From Daucus carota subsp. sativus (Eukaryota; Streptophyta; Magnoliopsida; Apiales; Apiaceae), in assembly GCF_001625215.2 (NCBI RefSeq), contig NC_030388.2, positions 25,842,558-25,906,557 of the forward strand: DNA of 64,000 nucleotides, read 5' to 3'. Under the pieces are notes generated by a model that saw nothing but the letters and a program-made list of their open reading frames with translations, ran no database searches and had not been told where the DNA came from. Both the position numbers and the translations under genes were made by a program. Positions 20,350-31,566 of the stretch are shown here, one piece after another; position 1 is the stretch's first letter, and each line of letters begins with the position of its first letter.

Positions 20350-21375
20350 ATGTCTCTTAAACTACTACTCTTCATTGGGGTGGTGGCTCTTGCCACTTCT
20401 TGCCTGGCTGAGCTAAAATTGCCGATTCATGAGAAACCACAACCGGTTCACAAACCACCATCATTTCACAAGCCACCCGTTTATGAGCTAGAAGGACATC
20501 ATAAACCACCATTTCACAAGCCACCTGTGCATAAACCCCCGGTTTATGATACAGAAGAACTTCACAAACCACCATTTCACAAGCCACCAGTGCATAAACC
20601 CCCGGTTTATGATACTGAAGAACTTCACAAACCACCATTTCACAAGCCACCAGTTCACAAACCTCCGTCAGTTAATTATGAAACAGAAGAACTTCACAAA
20701 CCACCATTCCACAAGCCCCCAGTGCACAAACCACCAACAGTTGATACCGAAGAACTTCACAAACCACCATTTCACAAGCCACCAGTGCACAAACCCCCGT
20801 CAGTTAATTATGAAACTGAAGAACTTCACAAACCACCATTCCACAAGCCCCCAGTACACAAACCACCAACAGTTGATATCGAAGAACTTCACAAACCACC
20901 ATTCCACAAGCCCCCAGTACACAAACCACCAACAGTTGATACCGAAGAACTTCACAAGCCACCATTCCACAAGCCCCCAGTACACAAACCACCATCAGTT
21001 GATCCCGAAGAACTTCACAAACCACCATTCCACAAGCCCCCAGTACACAAACCACCAACAGTTGATACTGAAGAACTTCACAAACCGCCATTTCACAAGC
21101 CACCAGTACACAAACCCCCTTCAATTAATTATGAAACTGAAGAACTTCACAAACCTCCATCTCACAAGCCCCCACATGTTCCTGAACTACAAGAACACCA
21201 CAAACCACCTTCTTACAAGCCCCCAGTACACAAACCACCTGTAGCTTTCCTGGCAGGAAATGCGCGTAAAACTCTACCTAGACAGCAAATAGAGGGCACA
21301 GTTAATCCCGAGGGAGTGAAGCCAGAAGGACATCACAAACCACCATTTCACAAGCCACCAGTTCATCACCCATAG
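20350..21375 (+). CDS. Repetitive proline-rich cell wall protein, HKPP type
   Basis: A 341-aa single-exon protein. Residues 1-20 (MSLKLLLFIGVVALATSCLA) are a signal peptide. The mature chain is dominated by ten consecutive modules of 21-23 residues, each HKPPFHKPPVHKPP plus a variable link such as VYDTEEL, SVNYETEEL or TVDTEEL, followed by degenerate modules and a short non-repeat block (AFLAGNARKTLPRQQ). It ends HKPPFHKPPVHHP. This is the composition of structural proline-rich wall proteins, whose Pro residues are commonly hydroxylated and whose Tyr and Lys may crosslink. The regularly spaced acidic EEL links beside basic HK pairs suggest alternating charge. It is the fourth gene of the local cluster by promoter context and signal peptide start, but lacks the TGN tail of copies 1-3. 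Confidence 0.88.
   Translation: MSLKLLLFIGVVALATSCLAELKLPIHEKPQPVHKPPSFHKPPVYELEGHHKPPFHKPPVHKPPVYDTEELHKPPFHKPPVHKPPVYDTEELHKPPFHKPPVHKPPSVNYETEELHKPPFHKPPVHKPPTVDTEELHKPPFHKPPVHKPPSVNYETEELHKPPFHKPPVHKPPTVDIEELHKPPFHKPPVHKPPTVDTEELHKPPFHKPPVHKPPSVDPEELHKPPFHKPPVHKPPTVDTEELHKPPFHKPPVHKPPSINYETEELHKPPSHKPPHVPELQEHHKPPSYKPPVHKPPVAFLAGNARKTLPRQQIEGTVNPEGVKPEGHHKPPFHKPPVHHP
20509..21146 (+). repeat. In-frame coding minisatellite, 63-69 bp units
   Basis: About ten tandem units within the proline-rich gene, all multiples of 3 bp, encoding HKPPFHKPPVHKPP modules. Because the period is a multiple of three, other frames also stay open; these are shadows. Confidence 0.9.
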
Positions 21376-22560
21376 AGAGGTACCAGTGCAAGAGCTTGCA
21401 TGATCAAGTTGCATAATGTATCCCTAATGAGTTACTAGTAATGTTTGGTCTGAAATAAGAGAGTTGCTGCTTAATGAACTTTAGCTTCATATAACCAGTA
21501 TCAATCATCGTCTGTATTGAGAATGCTTGTAAGATGAGCAATAGCTCAATGCATTTTTTTTTTGCATGTTTTAAATTATGAGTGTGTTGTTCGTTGAGTA
21601 ACTTCTTGTAATCTGTATGACACATGTGTGCATTTTGTTCAATTATATTCAAATTTTCACACTATAATCTAATAAGTATTAAACAAATTAAAATTTTAAA
21701 TAATCATTATAAGTGATAATATATATAGATATATAGATATATCTACATATTTATAAAATAGTTCACGTACCAATTTAAATTAGTACTTGTATATAATAAA
21801 AAGTAAAGAATAAAATCAGATTTATTATAACTAATTTTGTGACATCATAAATATTTTGCGAGAGATTTTAAATGGAAAATTATTAGAATTAATATAGTGA
21901 ATTAAAAGAGATGCCGGCGAGTGATTTTTTTAAATAAATTTATTATATATTTACTTGAAGTGTTATATTTTATGTATGATTCTTATAGGATTTCAAACTT
22001 AAGCCTCGAGAGCAAATTGTAAAAATGCATCTATAGGATTTTAGGCAAATTATTTGAATTATGCTACATGTTTAATAGATTAATATTGAAATTATAATAG
22101 TATTTGTTGAGATCAGATGACTTCGTTATAATTTGGGTTGGAATTATAAAAGGTATTAAAAAGATGTTGCAAATGAGGAGCGGAGTGGAAGGGGATTCTC
22201 GAACGTGACTTTGAAAGAATTGAACTGGCTGAGTTTCGAATAAGTGTAAGAGATCAACGTACAAGCCCAATACTTCAATTTCTAGAAGCCTTACTTTCAC
22301 GATGGGTTAAGAATTTACATTGAGCCTAATCTAATTTAGAAGCCCAAAATGACAATAGAAATTTGGGTTAAACGAGAAAATTTTAGAGTGTTGCAGCATT
22401 TTTGATGAAATTGATTAGTATAATGGTTGTCCTTTGATGATGCTGTACTTTGATCATCAATAAAGTCGATTTGAGTTGTAGCTTGCTTAGAAGCGGTAAG
22501 AAATTATGCTTTTATTGTATTTTGCTGATTAATTATTGTTCACATGTTTATGTTGGTCGG
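21376..22560. other. Intergenic
   Basis: The 3' UTR of the repetitive proline-rich gene, then AT-rich DNA. I see no gene or bounded element here. Confidence 0.5.
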
Positions 22561-22562
22561 TA

Positions 22563-22874
22563 CTCCCTCTGTCCCAATCAATTTTATACAGTTTCCTTTT
22601 TGGGACGTCCCATCATTTCTATACATTCTAAATATAGTAACTTTTAATAATATAAAACATTATTACACCCACTTCTTTCTTCCACTATCTCCATTCTATA
22701 ATAATATAAACACTATTACATCCACTATTTTCCTCCACTATCTCAAATCTATCATTAAATATAAATGGGTCCTACCACTTTACTCACTTTTCATCTCACT
22801 TTACTCACTTTTTACATTTTTTCTTGGTCTCCATGTCCAAACCAAATGTATACAATCTACCGGGAGGGAGGGAG
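22563..22874. mobile_element. Stowaway-like MITE
   Basis: TA duplications at 22561-22562 and 22875-22876. The ends CTCCCTCTGTCCC and, inverted, CTCCCTCCCTCCCGG match the Stowaway terminal consensus. No coding capacity. Confidence 0.8.
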
Positions 22875-23379
22875 TATATGATACCCATGATGGATTTGGT
22901 GGTTTTGTAAGTTATAGTGTTTTTTATTGAAGAAAATTTTGGCTTTATATACAGGGCAGATGATGGGTTTGAGTATTCCCCCTTCACCTTTTTTAGTTGT
23001 CATATTTTTATTTTATTGATCAAATTGATTAATTTTTGACCAAAAAATATAAGTCACCTTTTCTTTGAAAACTACATATTAAAATAGATTAAAAATTATT
23101 TCTGATAACATATTTTTTTTCTATTTTATCAATTAATTAAATTTCAGTCAAATTTTGGTTAATTTGACCGGCACAAAGCCAAATGTGATAATTATCGTTT
23201 GTGTTGTGGGTGGTGTTTGCGCAAAGGTCGTGTTTATATTTAAATTGGAAGTGGATAAATTGATGGAGCAATAAAAATAGGGTTTGTCTAGTGTGGTGTG
23301 GTTGGTGTGAATGCAGGGGCTATCATTATTATTAAAAAAATATAAGTCAATCAAAACATAGAAAAAGTATCAAATTTTG

Positions 23380-23630
23380 TGTTTATTGTGAGCCCATAGA
23401 CACACACTAGAAAAACCAATAATAATACGGTTTTTCTATGGTGTGCCCATGGACACACAATAAGCCCTAACTCCTATGAGTTTGGAGCATTTTTATTGGT
23501 CATCTAATCATAAATAAGAATGGCCCCCCTACATTTACATCAAGTCCACCAATCAAAATCCACCAAAACCATCAATTTTAATGTATAATGTGTGCCCATG
23601 GGCACACACTAGACAAACCCATAATAATAT
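23380..23630. mobile_element. Short inverted-repeat element with TGTGCCCATGG palindromes
   Basis: Three palindromic blocks of the form GTGTGYCCATRGRCACAC occur at about 23391, 23438 and 23590. The outer ones are followed by CTAGA(A/C)AAACC and AATAATA. It looks like a small non-autonomous DNA transposon with a duplicated end. Superfamily not determined. Confidence 0.5.
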
Positions 23631-23853
23631 GGTAAAGTAAAAGATCGACTAGAATATTGAAGGACTTTTCAGTTTATATAAACCCATGCAGCATGATAAG
23701 CGACAAACTAGTCATAGGTGCTTCCGCTTGGTCAAATTCAAAACCCCCAATGTATCTGAGTCGTATCGCGACCCAATACATCGTCCGCATACGAAACATT
23801 CAACATACATCACTTCTCTATTCTCATTAAATTTACTGTCGGTCAAATTAATA

Positions 23854-24467
23854 CTCCCTCCACCCTTTTTAGTTGTTACATTTGGTTGTGCCGGTTAAAT
23901 TGATAAAAATTTGATTGAAACTTATTAATATTTTATCGATTGGAAAGGTAAAAAAAAAAATTCACCGGAAATAACTTATAATCTACTTTAAGATGTAGTG
24001 GGTGTTTGGGAGCATGGTTTATGAGCTTAAAAGTCCAAAAGTCTATTTCCACTTATTACTTGTGCATTTGGCAAACGTGAGGAAGTGCTTAATTAAACGA
24101 AAAGAAGCTCAGAAAAAAGTTAGGTTTCCTACCTTTTTTTTGGACTCAACTTCTGCTTCTTTCGATTTCTAATTGAAAATGACTTCAAAATTGCCAAACT
24201 AGTACCAACTTATAAGTTAAACACTTAAAAAACTTAAATTCACAGTATCCAAACACTTTTGGTAGCTTATAAGTTCAAACCAATTTCTCACTTCTAATCC
24301 AATTCTTTACTTTAAGCAATAAGTCACTTCTTTTAAGCTCAGCCAAACGGCCCCGTAATTTTCAGTTTTTTAAAATAATGAAAGAATGACTTATAATCTT
24401 TGGTCAAAAGTTAGTCAATTTGACCAACAAAAATAGAAATAAGACAACTAAAAATAGACGGAGGAAG
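23854..24467. mobile_element. Stowaway-like MITE interrupted by a second element
   Basis: TA duplications at 23852-23853 and 24468-24469. Inverted ends are CTCCCTCCACCCTTTTTAGT and CTTCCTCCGTCTATTTTTAG. An inner element at about 24000-24355 splits it. A related decayed stretch without clear ends lies at about 22980-23195. Confidence 0.75.
24000..24355. mobile_element. hAT-like MITE nested in a Stowaway
   Basis: The left end GGGTGTTTGGGAGC..GAGCTTAAAAG and inverted right end GGGGCCGTTTGGCTGAGCTT form imperfect inverted repeats. A similar terminus pair occurs at 42898-43780. The target duplication is not clear. Confidence 0.55.
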
Positions 24468-24519
24468 TATAATTCAAACAATACATCCCCTCTTTTTATT
24501 TATATGATTTACGCATTTG

Positions 24520-24947
24520 AGCAGGGTTGGATAGCTCAATGGTGAAGAACTTATTCCTGTCGTCCCAAGTCTTGGTTCGACTTTGGCTCACCATTTCTGA
24601 CAACATATAAGGCTATAATGTCAAGGAACCAGTTACTCTAAAACCTCAAGGTGTTAGAGAATGGCCCTTTCCAGGATCTTATATTCTAACATTCCCCCTC
24701 ACTCGAGAGCCCATTTATGGGTCGAAGAGTGGATCACGGGCGCTCATCTTTGGAGCATTAATTTGCCATTCGTGCCACTATAAATTGTGAGAATATTGGG
24801 GGTGGCAGGGATCGAACCCGAGTCCTCCGCCAACCTGGTTCTGATACCATGTCAAGAAACCAGTTACTCTAAAACCTCAAGGTGTTAGAGAATGGCCCTT
24901 TTCAGGATCTTATATTCTAACATATAAGTCATATTTATCAAAAAATA
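24520..24947 (+). mobile_element. tRNA-derived SINE, split by a TRIM retrotransposon
   Basis: The body is flanked by 18-bp direct repeats ATATGATTTACRCATTTG (24502-24519 and 24948-24965; 17 of 18 identical), the expected LINE-type target duplication. Near the left end are Pol III promoter boxes: A box TAGCTCAATGG (24532-24542) and B box GGTTCGACTTT (24574-24584). Without the inserted TRIM (24619-24922 plus one TATAA) the SINE is only about 120 bp, ending in an A-rich tail. Confidence 0.8.
24619..24922 (-). mobile_element. Miniature LTR retrotransposon (TRIM/SMART), complete
   Basis: A 304-bp element with two 73-bp direct terminal repeats (24619-24691, 24850-24922; only two or three differences) and a 5-bp target duplication TATAA on both sides. 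Read on the minus strand, each LTR runs TGTTAGAATATAAG...CTTGACA (TG...CA). The primer-binding site TGGTATCAGAAC (24838-24849) abuts the 5' LTR and matches the initiator tRNA-Met 3' end at 11 of 12 positions. A polypurine tract GAGTGAGGGGGAA abuts the 3' LTR. There is no coding capacity; it would depend on enzymes supplied in trans. Confidence 0.93.
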
Positions 24948-25124
24948 ATATGATTTACACATTTGGAAAAAAACATGTAAATGGGGACGGATTTTGAAAA
25001 AGGATTCTACCAATACTCAGACCAGTTTTCTTCTTCCTCCAGTTTCTCATAGTTTGTTCATGACAAAAATTTACAGGATTGGTTAACAGAACACTAAAGC
25101 AGACAAGATAGGATGCATTGTAAC

Positions 25125-25951
25125 CAGGGCCGGCTCAATCAAATTTGGGGCCCTAAGCAAAATCTGAAAATGAGGCCCATACATATTTATATATAATTTT
25201 TTTGGTGTAATATAAATTTATTATTATAAAATCCTTACCTCAATGTTGGATGTTGAATGATGAAGATGAGAAAGGTACCAAAAAGGATTACAACTGTTTA
25301 GTATCTTACATATGAACTGATGCACACAGTGAAAGCTAAAAAGACAAATTGAAAGAGTAATTTTTTATTCTTAATATTTTATCATTTATATAAACAAAGA
25401 AAAAAAAACTAAGTAATTTTAATATTGATAATTAACATTTACTTTAATAAACTTGATATTACATTTAACTAGCAAAATTATTTATGACACATACTTGTCT
25501 TTAGACTTCTTTTACGTCTGTTACTATTATTTTTTGTATTTGATTCTATACATTTTGTACATGAAATATATTGATAAATGGTATAATATTTTCATCACAA
25601 TTATCCGTGATATATATTTTAATTTTTTTGAACAAATATTTATATAAATATGATAAATTTTATTTATAGAAACATGATAAAATAATTTATATTTCAAAAA
25701 TATTTCAATTAAATGATAAATAATTTAATTATTCTAATTTTTAAATAATAAGTCATTTTATATTATTAATTAAATGTATTAAAGAAATTAGAATTGTTTG
25801 ATAAAATTTTGTTTTCAATAAATTTTTTATTAAAACAAATATTAATATTTGTGTATACATATATATAAAGGGATTTTAAATTTTTGGGGCCCTTTTTGGT
25901 TTGGGGGCCCTAAGCAACTGCTTAGTTTGCTTTAAGGTAGAGCCGGCCCTG
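25125..25951. mobile_element. Non-autonomous hAT transposon
   Basis: An 827-bp element with a perfect 8-bp target duplication ATTGTAAC (25117-25124, 25952-25959) and inverted ends CAGGGCCGGCTC. Subterminal GGGGCCCTAAGCAA occurs at both ends in inverted orientation. The interior is very AT-rich with no transposase ORF. Confidence 0.92.
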
Positions 25952-25994
25952 ATTGTAACTACAATTCCTGAACACAGAATTCAGATAAAATCTG

Positions 25995-26530
25995 TAATAA
26001 GATGGTAGATCGTAATCGGTGTACAAGACATCGGACCAATAATGTTTATAGAAGGAAAGGTAGTTCGGCTGAAACACATTGATTTGGTTCTGGATGCCGA
26101 AACGAGGTGTGTGCTTGAAGCATTGCAATAGGCTGCAGGAAAAGGTCTCCAGTTTGTTTGTGTTGAGACGGACTCGTTGTTAATTAACAGTTCAAGCTCT
26201 GCAAAATCGAATAACCAGTGTGCTAGAGATTGATCGTGTAGTTGAGGACTACTTGAATTACTTACAAGAGTACCTTCATTTTTCGGTAATGTATGTTCAA
26301 AAACAAGCAAACAAGGATATTTTTCGCTAATATATGTTCAAAAACAAGCAAACAAGATTATTCATAAACCGGCAATATATTCTTGTTTAATTAGCTGCTT
26401 TCAGTTATTTACGTTTCCTCCACATATGTTTAATTAGCTGTTTTCAGTTATTTACGTTTCCTCCACGTATGTTATTGGAGACTATTATGTACGATGATTT
26501 ATCTTAATGAAATAATTTTGTTAAAAAACA
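25995..26530 (+). pseudogene. Decayed LINE 3' part with RNase H-like domain
   Basis: Across two frames and several stops the plus strand encodes pieces such as AETRCVLEALQ, AAGKGLQFVCVETDSL and VLEIDRVVEDYLNYLQEYLH, then MYVQKQANKD. These match the RNase H-like (RVT_3) domain at the C-terminus of plant LINE polyproteins, where the Glu/Asp of ALEAL and ETDS are catalytic. Two short tandem duplications follow: about 42 bp at 26282-26355 and 43 bp at 26383-26470. No upstream reverse transcriptase is visible; the hAT element lies immediately left. Confidence 0.65.
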
Positions 26531-26594
26531 AACATCAGACCAATAACATATAAAATCAGAAAATAAAACGAGATGAAATGAAATGCATTAATCT

Positions 26595-27230
26595 TCACCT
26601 AGCAGTACTCGAATCATCAGTTAAATTCAAAAGCTCTTCCAAATACTCAGCACCCAAGTCCTCAAACACAACATTATCTAACATTTTCACTTCCCCTAAG
26701 TTGGTCTTACTACTCGTCCTGTTCAAATTTCTTCTCCTCATCGAATGCTTCTTCTTCAAGGCCACCACTGGTGAACAACCCTCCTCGCAACTCTGCTTCA
26801 TGTCGCGCAAAGATTCTCGAACTCTCTCCACTGGAAAATTCAGAATTGCACCCGAACCACGCACCGAAAATGCAGCTTGATCATAGGCCAAAGCAGCTTG
26901 CTCTGCACTGTCAAATGTGCCAAGCCAAACCCTCACTCCATTTCTCGTCGAATCTCTTATTTCTGCTGCGAATTTTCCCCAAGGCCTTCTTCGGACACCT
27001 CTGTAAGATTTTTGTTTATTTTGTACCAAAGTTTTCTCGCGTGTTGAGCTAGCTTCGTCGTTAATTAGTGATGATTTTTCCTGTTCTGCTTGTGACAGGA
27101 CTTTGTACAGAAGCATTTCTTCCGAATCGTTTATGTTGAACGGAAGATAATTGTTGGAATTTTCCGGGGATCCGAACGAGGATTCGGGGGAGTAACTAGA
27201 ATTCGAAAGATGGAGAAGTGATGCATCCAT
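26595..27230 (-). CDS. ERF group IX ethylene-responsive transcription factor
   Basis: A 211-aa intronless protein on the minus strand. One AP2/ERF domain spans about residues 76-133 ([43 protein letters not shown]). The Ala88 and Asp93 pair distinguishes ERF from DREB types and predicts GCC-box binding. A basic cluster KKKHSMRRR at about 161-169 may be a nuclear signal. The C-terminus [17 protein letters not shown] is an EDLL-type activation motif, as in ERF1/ERF15/ERF98-like group IX proteins that act in ethylene and jasmonate defence responses. The N-terminus is Ser/Asn-rich. The start ATG at 27228-27230 is the first in frame, and a minus-strand TATA-like CTATATAT lies about 85 bp upstream. 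The exact ortholog is not resolved. Confidence 0.92.
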   Translation of the reverse strand: MDASLLHLSNSSYSPESSFGSPENSNNYLPFNINDSEEMLLYKVLSQAEQEKSSLINDEASSTREKTLVQNKQKSYRGVRRRPWGKFAAEIRDSTRNGVRVWLGTFDSAEQAALAYDQAAFSVRGSGAILNFPVERVRESLRDMKQSCEEGCSPVVALKKKHSMRRRNLNRTSSKTNLGEVKMLDNVVFEDLGAEYLEELLNLTDDSSTAR

Positions 27231-27311
27231 TTAGATTTGTTGGGAATATTTGATTGTAAGAACTAAGAAGTAGTTATTAGATTTGTTCATGTTTCTTGTG
27301 GCTGCTATGAA

Positions 27312-27319
27312 TATATAGG
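27312..27319 (-). promoter_or_regulatory. TATA-like element of the ERF gene
   Basis: Minus-strand CCTATATAT lies about 80-90 bp upstream of the ERF start codon, a normal spacing for a plant TATA box with a short leader. Confidence 0.5.
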
Positions 27320-28246
27320 AGTGAGGTGGTTTAAAATGGATATTAAATGCATTAATGGACTAATAAGATGATGGACTTTGAATGGGTTGAAAACAGTAAA
27401 TTGGAAAAAAAAAAAATGAATGGATGAGATGGGGAGATGGTCAAAAACGAGAAAAATGCACGCACGAGTCGGGTGAAATATGTACCTCGATTGGATTTGT
27501 CAACAAGATGAACAATTGAACATGCATTGATTTCTTTTTCAACCGCCTTATAATTTCTCTCGTGTGATTCTTCTTTTAAAAGTTTGCCCAGTGAGTTAAT
27601 CAATACAAACTATCTGGTGTCTCGAACTATCTTGTGTCTCGATTTATATTCGGCTCAAAATATGATAAAATCTCATATTTATTTTAAAGATGATCTAAAT
27701 CTGACGGAAAAATTAAGTCAGATGACCCAATATGAGCACTCCTATATGTGATCACATTAGTTCTCATATTTCATAATATGGTCCTACCTGAATATGATCT
27801 ACCTACATAAAATCATAAGTTTTAATTTAAAATTATTATATTTTATAATATTATGTTTATTTAGGCTAAAAAAAATATTTGAATAACTGAAATAATAATG
27901 ATATTTAATGTTATTATATCATATTTGGTGGAACATAAATTACGCGGTTAAAAAATAAAAAATATGATATTGAATCATATTCCGTTGAGATCTGACCTCA
28001 AATACCCGAGATCGGTTTATATCAGAATAAAATATCATGAACTCAAATCTGGTCAAACTAAAACTAATATGATTCCATGGCAAAAAAAAAAAAACTAATA
28101 TGATTCATTGACAAATCATTGGCATCCCAAAAAAATGGCACGAATAACAATTTTGATAACAAAGCACTCGACAAAGATTCATCCAAAAAAAGTTGATCTC
28201 GGTTTTATTAGAAAACAAAAAACTATTATGGGAGAGTGAAAGGGGT
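27320..28246. other. ERF upstream region and intergenic DNA
   Basis: No other gene. It contains a short tail-only retroinsertion at 28061-28106, listed separately. Confidence 0.5.
28061..28106 (+). mobile_element. Tail-only retroinsertion (poly-A with target duplication)
   Basis: The 15-bp direct repeat AAACTAATATGATTC (28061-28075, 28092-28106) encloses only CATGGC plus about ten A residues. This is what target-primed insertion of an extremely 5'-truncated LINE or SINE would leave. Part of the terminal AAA could belong to the tail. Confidence 0.55.
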
Positions 28247-28608
28247 AGCAACTCCAATGGACTCCTCAAACAAGCTCTTAACTCTAAAATTTAGGAGGAT
28301 ATGAAAAATTAGAGCTCCAATGGGCTCCTAATAGCTCTTAAAAATTTAAGAGTTTCATCTCTTTCCTTTCTTTTAAAGAGTATCTAGATGCTCCTAACTT
28401 ATTTTCATTGAATAAGAAAATCACTTCCTTTTATTTCTATTCACTTCTCTCTCCAACTTTTCTCTCAAATAATAATAAAAATATGAGTTAAGAGCAACTA
28501 TGAAAAATAGCATTGGAGCTCACACGTTATTCAATGTACTAACTCATTACAAGCCACATTTTATATTATTGTTTAAGGAATGATTTAGAAACACCATTGG
28601 AAATGCTC
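28247..28608. mobile_element. Tourist-like MITE, GAGCAACTCCAATGG family
   Basis: The left end AGCAACTCCAATGGAC and inverted right end GAGCATTTCCAATGG form terminal inverted repeats. Two relatives lie at 41858 and 50228, each with TAA or TTA duplications. Here the right TTA is clear (28609-28611); the left is degraded. Confidence 0.6.
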
Positions 28609-28611
28609 TTA

Positions 28612-30116
28612 AGTCTTAATAGGTGAAGGTGAAGAAAGGAGAAGCGCTAGTTTTTGAGTCAGACTCTTAAAACACTAATTTCAGAGAGGATAGTAAAGTT
28701 GAAATATGATATATATTTTTTTAGCGGTTTATGCTCGAAAAAGACTCAGTTTGATTTCTTGCAACTCTTAATATTTTTATAATTATTATCAACATGGAAA
28801 CAAATTTATAATTCAAAAATGGATATTTCTGATTCACTCTCGACGGGAAAATGTTAAAATGCAATATATAACTTCTACCACTATCATTATGTTAGATTAC
28901 CACTTGTTAATTTTATCTTATATCTTCTCAATAAATTTAATAAAAGTAAATATATATATATATATATATTTGTAGTTTACATACATTATTGTAATAACTA
29001 TCATCACTATATACTAATGGATTACATGTTCGTATAATAATTTTATGTAAATTCTATATTTCACTAAAGAAAAATAGAAAAATAATGCATGACATTCATT
29101 GAATATAAAGTTCTAGAATGGTCGTACTGACGTCCTGCAGTTATAGTAGTAGTATTCGTATAAACTTTAGCGGTAGGAGAGTGACCACTGCTTATTCAGT
29201 TGTTCTGGTCCACAAGGGTTGCTGGTATCTTTGAAAGGGCGCAACATTTCTTTAATTTCTTTAATATAAGAAACTATTTGTCATTTTCATTACTTCAATT
29301 ATTCTTATGATTGTTCGAAGAAAAATGTACAACTTTCAAAATTATTTCTAATAACGGGTTATCGATTAATTATAAATATATTTTCATAAATACAAGGAAT
29401 CTCTCATATATTTGATTAATAATAATATAAAACCTAGTGTATTTATCAATTAAACATTCCCTAATGAATTCAAATTACATAAAAATTAACTTCCTATTAA
29501 TTAATAACCAAATAAACACTTATAATTACCATTATCCTCGCCTTAATAAGTTAATGGGACGACGGATCAACACACAATGCCATTAATAGGAAGACGAGCA
29601 TGACATGATAGAATCTGCATAAATAGATACTGTATCAGCTTCTAGAATTCAAGATGTTAATATTGGAAATTTCGAAAACCGATGGACTATTAGATCAATA
29701 TTTTGTTTTAAAATTGTGTCGGATCTATAGAGGAAAAAAAAGTTACAAAATTGTATTAATAATAAAGTTTAGAAGAAAATTGTTTATGCGTTCTTTATTT
29801 CTAATTTGTTTCATGTTAACGTATTTTATATTTAATTTATTTCATATTAACATATTGTATTGTGTTTGGTTATTGATGGTTTTCTACAGGGTATTGGTTA
29901 CAGATATATTTATTTTAGAAAAATAAAAACCATGAATAAATTATACTCTATAATTAGAATCAACATTTACTTAAAATTCATATCATATGTCTGAAAATTT
30001 TGGTGTATTTGTGTCTTCAATGTTGAATGACGAAATTTAGCCAAAACAAAATGTTGAATAACGAAAATAAAAAATTACTGTCAAAATCATTAATCAGTAG
30101 GCAAAAATTAAAGTCA
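28612..30116. other. Intergenic, AT-rich
   Basis: No gene seen. A short AT dinucleotide run lies at 28951-28969. Confidence 0.5.
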
Positions 30117-30305
30117 CTCCATGTATTCTTGTTCAAAGATGCAGTGCTCCCTGTTTTCTTCTAGACAACTTGTATTTATGTCTTCTTTGTTTTTGTGCAA
30201 ATTAATGGATAACCAAGACGTCTCTGCTTTGTCTTTGACTTCCTTGGTTGAATCACCGAATACGTCATCTTCTTCATTCCTCTCCAAGGAAGGAAGTGGA
30301 ATATT
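30117..30305 (-). pseudogene. C-terminal remnant of an unknown gene
   Basis: A minus-strand open frame without a start codon reads PLPSLERNEEDDVFGDSTKE, KDKAETSWLSINLHKNKED, and ends HCIFEQEYME stop. The acidic and basic residue mix is protein-like and unlike the surrounding AT-rich random frames. No family recognised. Confidence 0.3.
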
Positions 30306-31560
30306 TTGAGGTTATGCGGGGATCCACTAACATAAATTTTGCCTGGTCTGGTCCCTTGAAAATTTATTTTATGATTTGTTACTCTTTCCAAATCATGAAT
30401 ACACAGTCAAAATCGAATCTTGCTTGCGTCCAACAATTCATTGACATGATCCGGGTAAATTTACAATTCAATAAAATATAATAAGATACCGCGTTCACTT
30501 GTCTGAAATAAAATTTATATGTGAATTGAATTCGGGAATGATTGAAAAAAATATTTATAATTCTCATTACTTCAATCATATTATTTCAAATTATTAATCT
30601 AATTCGCAAATTTTGGTAATCAACATTCAATTATTTATATTTATGTAAATCTAAGCGGTACACCCGTAGACTGTATGCTCACGGAGGAATGAACAAAACC
30701 GCAAAAACAATCAAGATGAATATAATTATGAAAATGTTGATCTTCATGGAACTTACTCCCTTTGTCCTGATATGTTGTTTTAAGTTCATTATTTGTCCGT
30801 GTTTTAGAAATGTTATAAAATATAATCTCATAACAATTTTGTGAAAAAATTGAATAACTATTTAAATGTCAAATGTTTATTTGAAAAAAATATATTATTA
30901 AATTATATTTTACAACAATCTTAAAATACATGTGAAAAGTAAAGTGAACAAAGGGAGCAATTCTATTATATAGAGTATGACAAATGAAATATTTATTTCA
31001 AACTCAATCAATAAAATGATCCTTCACGAAACTTCTATATCACAATTAGTGCACTCATCATGCATTAATCACAAAATGTGATAAGCGACAGTTACAGTCA
31101 TTAAATATATAAGAGTATCAGTGTATCTTTATAACGCTTTATTGATATTAATTGTATATTCATTTTTGTTTTATCTTTTAAAATTTTATTTTTGTACAAA
31201 ACTTTTATTTTAATTCTAAAAAATGTCATAGAATATAGAATAAATTTTTTATCAAATTTTATATGACAACTTTTAGTTGATTTCCTCCTACAAATAATAA
31301 TGAGGCCCCTCTGCATATACACTAATTTTCTAATTAAAATAAGTCATCTAACTAAAATCAACCAAATTGATATTTATAATAATTTTAATATTATTAAAAA
31401 ATATATAATAATTAAAATTATAATACAACACATAAATAATTAAAAGTTACTTGATAAATGTGAATATTTCAATTACCTTGTTAGTAATTAATGTATTGTT
31501 ACAATAACGATGCATTATATACAAAAAAATTAGATATAATAAATGCTTAAAATTCATTCA
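30306..31560. other. Intergenic, AT-rich
   Basis: No gene or bounded repeat recognised. Confidence 0.45.
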
Positions 31561-31566
31561 GATCAG

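Noticed and set aside
20372-21244. Long open frames in other plus and minus frames of the proline-rich repeat
   Set aside because: The unit length is a multiple of three, so absence of stops in one unit keeps every frame open. No signal peptide or homology in those frames.
24532-24590. Possible tRNA gene from A and B boxes
   Set aside because: It lacks a foldable acceptor stem and anticodon arm and sits inside SINE target duplications, so it is a SINE head.
25453-25647. 64-aa ORF in the hAT element
   Set aside because: AT-rich random frame of Ile/Tyr/Phe; no transposase motif.
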